From contig CAYZAW010000035.1 of assembly GCA_964476505.1 (NCBI GenBank), positions 1 through 24,825 of the forward strand: DNA of 24,825 bases, in the 5' to 3' direction. The DNA comes from CAYZAW01 sp964476505. GTDB taxonomy: Bacteria; Bacillota; Clostridia; Christensenellales; CAG-138. Positions 21,548 to 24,825 of the stretch are shown piece by piece. Every line of letters begins with the position of its first letter. Positions within the stretch are counted from its first letter, which is position 1. A program made the position numbers and the translations under genes. Under the pieces are notes generated by a model, which was not told the origin of the DNA, ran no database searches, and saw nothing but the letters and a program-made list of their open reading frames with translations.

Positions 21548-23581
21548 CTAATTTGGCGAGGTGTTTTTCATGCGCCGTTCATAGATTACCTTGGCGCTTT
21601 CGTACACCGCCTGATATTCAGCCTCCCGGTGATGCGCCATTACATCCTCTGCGGCTTTTTGCGCCATCAGTAAGATATCCATATTGCCCGCCATCTGCAT
21701 AGCGGAAAACTCGTCTAAGCCGTGCTGGCGGGTGCCTAAAAACTCACCCGGGCCGCGAAGCTCCAGATCCTTTTGGGCTACCGCAAAGCCGTCGTTGGTT
21801 TTTGTTAGCACCTCCAAGCGCTGCTTTGCAACCTCCGATTCGCTTTCGCTCAATAAAAAGCAATAGGAGCGCTTGCTGCCGCGGCCTACACGCCCGCGCA
21901 ACTGATGCAGCTGTGCCAAACCGAAGCGCTCCGCGTTTTCGATCACCATGGCGGTAGCATTCTGTACGTCTACCCCCACCTCCACCACCGTGGTGGCAAC
22001 GATCATATCCAGCGCGCCGTCCCGAAAGGCTTGCAGTGCCTCGGTTTTCTTCGCGGACGCCATCCGTCCGTGCAGCAGGCCGATCCTGATGCCGGGAAGC
22101 AGCCTGTTGAGTTCCTGATAGACCTCGGCTGCGCTTCGCGTTTCCTCCATCGCTTCTGATTGTTCCACAAGCGGGCACACCACATACGCCTGATTTCCCT
22201 TTCGGCTTTCCTCCGCCAAGTACCGGTACATATCCTCCCGCTTGTTTTCCGGCACATAGCGGGTCACAACAGGCATGCGCCCCGGCGGCATACCGTTTAC
22301 TATGGATATGGACAGATCACCGTACAACAGCATTGCCAATGTGCGCGGAATAGGCGTTGCGCTCATGATCAGCATGTCCGGCATACCGGAAACCGCGCTG
22401 TTTTTTGCACGCTCCGGCAGCGTGGCGCGCTGACGCACGCCAAAGCGATGCTGCTCGTCCGTAATAACAAGGCCAAGGTCATGAAAGGCTACCTGCTCCT
22501 GTAACAGCGCATGCGTACCAACTATGCAGGATACCTCTCCCGATGCAATTTTGTGATATGCGGCATCCCGCTCGCTTTTTTTCATGCTGCCTTTTAACAG
22601 CACCACGTTTTCCCCAAACACCCCCGTAAGCGTTTGATAGTGCTGCTGCGCCAAAAGCTCCGTAGGCGCTAACAGCGCCGCCTGTTTGCCATTGCTTTGC
22701 GCTACCAGCATGGCAAATATAGCCAGCACGGTTTTTCCCGAGCCAACGTCTCCCTGTACCAGTCGGTTCATAGGCGCGGGCTTTTCCATATCCGCCGCGA
22801 TCTCCCCAACCACGCGCTGCTGTGCTTCCGTCAGCGCAAAGGGGAACGCGGTTTTAATTCGATTTTTTGCTTCCGCCGTACGGTAAGCGATCCCCCGCTC
22901 TCCGGCGCGTTCGCTTTTTAGCATGCTGATAGCCACCATGTACAAAAGCGTATCTTCAAAGGCCAAGCGGCGCATTGCCTGCTCGGCATGAATCCTATCC
23001 GGCGGCATGTGCACGTCGTGCAGCGCCTGTTTCCTGCCACATAAGCCGTACTGCTTACACAGCGTTTCCGGCAGCGTTTCTTCAATGCTTGGCAGGCAAG
23101 CGTCAAGCGCCTGCCGGATATAGTATTGCAGCTGTTTTTGAGACAAGCCCTGTCGCAGCGGATACACCGGCAATACGCCCGGAAGCGCTTTGTATATATC
23201 CGGATTGATCAGTTTTTTGCCGTGGCGCGTATCCACCCGCCCGCAGAACACATATTGCTCCCCTACTGTGATCTGCTGCATGCGAAAGGGCTGGTTGAAC
23301 CATGTGATCTGTACGGCACCCGTTTCGTCACTGCCTGCGACCACCGTCATTTGCAAGCCCTTTCTGGGGCGTATCTGCCGCGGCGGTGTATGAATCAAAA
23401 GCTGCACCGCAGCCATGTCCCCATGCTGCACCGTTCCCGCAAAGGAGCGATTTGCATAATCCAAATACCCGCGCGGATGCAGCAGCAAAAGATCGCCGTA
23501 GGTTGTGATCCCCAGCTTGTTTAGCGCCTCCGCACGCGCAGCGCCAACGCCTTTTAGGTTTGCAACAGGCGTGTTTTGCAT
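21548..23581 (-). CDS. recG: ATP-dependent DNA helicase RecG
   Basis: Branch-migrating helicase that regresses stalled replication forks and processes recombination junctions. It is 677 residues, normal for RecG. The N-terminal wedge/OB domain contains LKGVGAARAEALNKLGI and the helicase core has Walker A GDVGSGKT (277-284), TELLAQQHY, the DEQH box (375-378, ITDEQHRFG), SATPIPRTLA, and motif VI QLRGRVGRG followed by KRSYCFLL. The C-terminal DLELRGPGEFLGTRQHG block is characteristic. AGGAGAAGG precedes the ATG. It is directly downstream of fakA, as in many Bacillota, with a strong hairpin between the two. Confidence 0.98.
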   Translation of the reverse strand: MQNTPVANLKGVGAARAEALNKLGITTYGDLLLLHPRGYLDYANRSFAGTVQHGDMAAVQLLIHTPPRQIRPRKGLQMTVVAGSDETGAVQITWFNQPFRMQQITVGEQYVFCGRVDTRHGKKLINPDIYKALPGVLPVYPLRQGLSQKQLQYYIRQALDACLPSIEETLPETLCKQYGLCGRKQALHDVHMPPDRIHAEQAMRRLAFEDTLLYMVAISMLKSERAGERGIAYRTAEAKNRIKTAFPFALTEAQQRVVGEIAADMEKPAPMNRLVQGDVGSGKTVLAIFAMLVAQSNGKQAALLAPTELLAQQHYQTLTGVFGENVVLLKGSMKKSERDAAYHKIASGEVSCIVGTHALLQEQVAFHDLGLVITDEQHRFGVRQRATLPERAKNSAVSGMPDMLIMSATPIPRTLAMLLYGDLSISIVNGMPPGRMPVVTRYVPENKREDMYRYLAEESRKGNQAYVVCPLVEQSEAMEETRSAAEVYQELNRLLPGIRIGLLHGRMASAKKTEALQAFRDGALDMIVATTVVEVGVDVQNATAMVIENAERFGLAQLHQLRGRVGRGSKRSYCFLLSESESEVAKQRLEVLTKTNDGFAVAQKDLELRGPGEFLGTRQHGLDEFSAMQMAGNMDILLMAQKAAEDVMAHHREAEYQAVYESAKVIYERRMKNTSPN

Positions 23582-23602
23582 GTACCTTCTCCTGTTATTC
23601 TG

Positions 23603-23632
23603 AAAAAGAGCCGCATATGCTGCGGCTCTTTT
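23603..23632 (-). terminator. Intrinsic terminator between fakA and recG
   Basis: A 12-base stem (23621-23632 with 23604-23615, core GAGCCGCA/TGCGGCTC) encloses a five-base loop and is followed on the minus strand by five T. The recG ribosome binding site begins about eight bases after the T run, leaving no room for a separate recG promoter downstream of the hairpin. Confidence 0.85.
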
Positions 23633-23647
23633 CTAAGTAAAATAGCA

Positions 23648-24825
23648 TTATTCCACCGAGAAATAGTAGTAGTAAAGGGGTTGACCGCCATTTTCCGAAA
23701 TGAACTCCACCTCGGGATAATCCTTGCGCATTTCGTCGGAAATGGAGGCGGCGTTTGCTTCGTCCATGTTTTCGCCGTAGAACATGGTCACGATGCAGTC
23801 CGGCTCACCCTTCTTCTCCAGCATGGAACGAAGAAGCTTTTCGGCTGTTTCGTCAACGGAATGCCCAACAGCGGCAATGTTGCCGTCCATCATGCCGATG
23901 ATATCGCCCTTGGCGATCTGGTTTCCGTTGAAGGAGGTATTACGCACCGCGTAGGTCACGGAGCCGGAGATCACGCTTTGAATGGCCTCCGTCATGCGGC
24001 GGGTGTTTTCCTCCGTTGAAAGATCCGGATGGAAGGCCATTGCAGCAGAAATGCCTTGGGGGATGCTTTTGGTGGGTATCACCACCACGTTGCATTCCAC
24101 AAGCTCCGCCGCCTGCGTTGCCGCCAGAATGATGTTGCTGTTGTTGGGCAGTATGAATACGTTTCGCGCGTTGACCTTTTTGATGGCCTTGGCAATGGTA
24201 TCGATGCTGGGGTTCATCGTTTGTCCGCCTTGGATCAGGCCGTTGACCGTTAAGTCTGTAAATACCTTGCTGATGCCCTCGCCTGCGGACACGGCGATCA
24301 TGGCAAACTCTTTTTCGTTCTTCTTGCGCTGCTCGGCGATCTCGCGGTTCTGCTCGCGCATGTTCTCGATTTTGACCTTATCGATCTCGCCCAAGCGCAG
24401 GGCAAACTGCAATACCTTACCGGGAGAGTTGCTGTGCACATGCACCTTAACCATGCCCGCGTCGCATACCACGACCACGGAATCGCCAATGTGCATCAGT
24501 TTATCTCTGAAGTGCTCCAGCTCTTCCTCCGCGAAGTTTTCCGCCAGATGCGTAATGAAGAACTCCGTGCAGTAGCCAAATTTGATTTCCGATACGTCCT
24601 CAAGGGTGATATCCTCGTTGTCCGTAACGGTTTCTGCAGCCGATTCCTCCACATAATCGTCCAGCTCCTCGCCATCCAGCGCCATTTTGAAGCCGCGATA
24701 GATGGTAAGCAAGCCCTTGCCGCCGGAATCCACAACACCCGCTTCCTTCAAGACGGGCAGCAGCTCGGGCGTGAGCTTTAGCGTTTCCTCGCCCTTTTCC
24801 AGCAGACAATCCATAATGCGCAGCA
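23648..24825 (-). CDS. fakA: Fatty acid kinase catalytic subunit FakA/YloV family (DAK2 domain), 5' end cut by the window
   Basis: About 392 codons are present, and the frame is open to the window edge, so the N-terminal part (most of the DhaL/DAK2 ATP-binding domain) is missing. FakA phosphorylates fatty acids held by FakB (DegV-family) proteins. Visible parts are the end of the DhaL domain (KEAGVVDSGGKGLLTIYRGF), the middle domain with FGYCTEFFI and DAGMVKVHVHSNSPGKVL, and the C-terminal domain with GEGISKVFTDL, GLIQGGQTMNPSIDTI and FILPNNSNIILAA (all typical of YloV/FakA). The charged stretch EQNREIAEQRKKNEKEF links the last two domains. In Bacillota it often follows an Asp23 gene and precedes recG; here asp23 is elsewhere in the window. 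A terminator follows. Confidence 0.92.
   Translation of the reverse strand, partial: LRIMDCLLEKGEETLKLTPELLPVLKEAGVVDSGGKGLLTIYRGFKMALDGEELDDYVEESAAETVTDNEDITLEDVSEIKFGYCTEFFITHLAENFAEEELEHFRDKLMHIGDSVVVVCDAGMVKVHVHSNSPGKVLQFALRLGEIDKVKIENMREQNREIAEQRKKNEKEFAMIAVSAGEGISKVFTDLTVNGLIQGGQTMNPSIDTIAKAIKKVNARNVFILPNNSNIILAATQAAELVECNVVVIPTKSIPQGISAAMAFHPDLSTEENTRRMTEAIQSVISGSVTYAVRNTSFNGNQIAKGDIIGMMDGNIAAVGHSVDETAEKLLRSMLEKKGEPDCIVTMFYGENMDEANAASISDEMRKDYPEVEFISENGGQPLYYYYFSVE

Overview
The window is a stretch of chromosome from an endospore-forming member of the Clostridia (Bacillota), with moderate to slightly high GC. The evidence is a complete eight-gene spoIIIA operon, the Asp23/AmaP/DUF2273 trio next to nusB, a FusA2-type EF-G paralogue, and a FakA (YloV)-recG pair. 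A run of exactly ten N inside one gene marks a scaffold join, so this is a draft or metagenome-derived assembly. No RNA genes, CRISPR arrays or intact insertion sequences were seen.

Layout. Positions 1-547 (minus) hold the 3'-truncated start of a DUF21/CorB-like membrane protein. Positions 548-1242 have no gene I can support. From about 10.1 kb down to 1.24 kb the minus strand carries one long array: spoIIIAA-AB-AC-AD-AE-AF-AG-AH, then asp23-amaP-DUF2273-nusB-xseA-xseB-ispA. A sigma-E-like promoter precedes spoIIIAA. A strong sigma-A-type promoter precedes asp23, so the sporulation half and the housekeeping half are probably separate transcription units.

Positions 10.2-13.1 kb look like an accessory island. 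A plus-strand GntR/FCD regulator is followed by an orphan beta-class DNA methyltransferase, and a second, convergent GntR/FCD regulator lies beyond it. Both regulators have the same TGTATACA palindrome at their promoters. Minus-strand genes then follow: a class A penicillin-binding protein interrupted by the N run, a thrB-HAD phosphatase operon, and a FusA2-like GTPase. A plus-strand pair (small membrane protein, CPBP protease homologue) converges on a half-size EamA transporter. The window ends with recG and the 5'-truncated fakA.

Functionally, the spoIIIA products build the mother-cell to forespore channel and the class A PBP makes peptidoglycan. ispA supplies prenyl diphosphate, xseAB and recG serve DNA repair and recombination, and nusB serves rRNA antitermination. 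The least ordinary signals are the methyltransferase unit between two regulators with a shared operator, a SpoIIIAF of only 98 residues that lacks the usual C-terminal ring-building domain, and repeated placement of intrinsic-terminator hairpins directly against the next gene's ribosome binding site.
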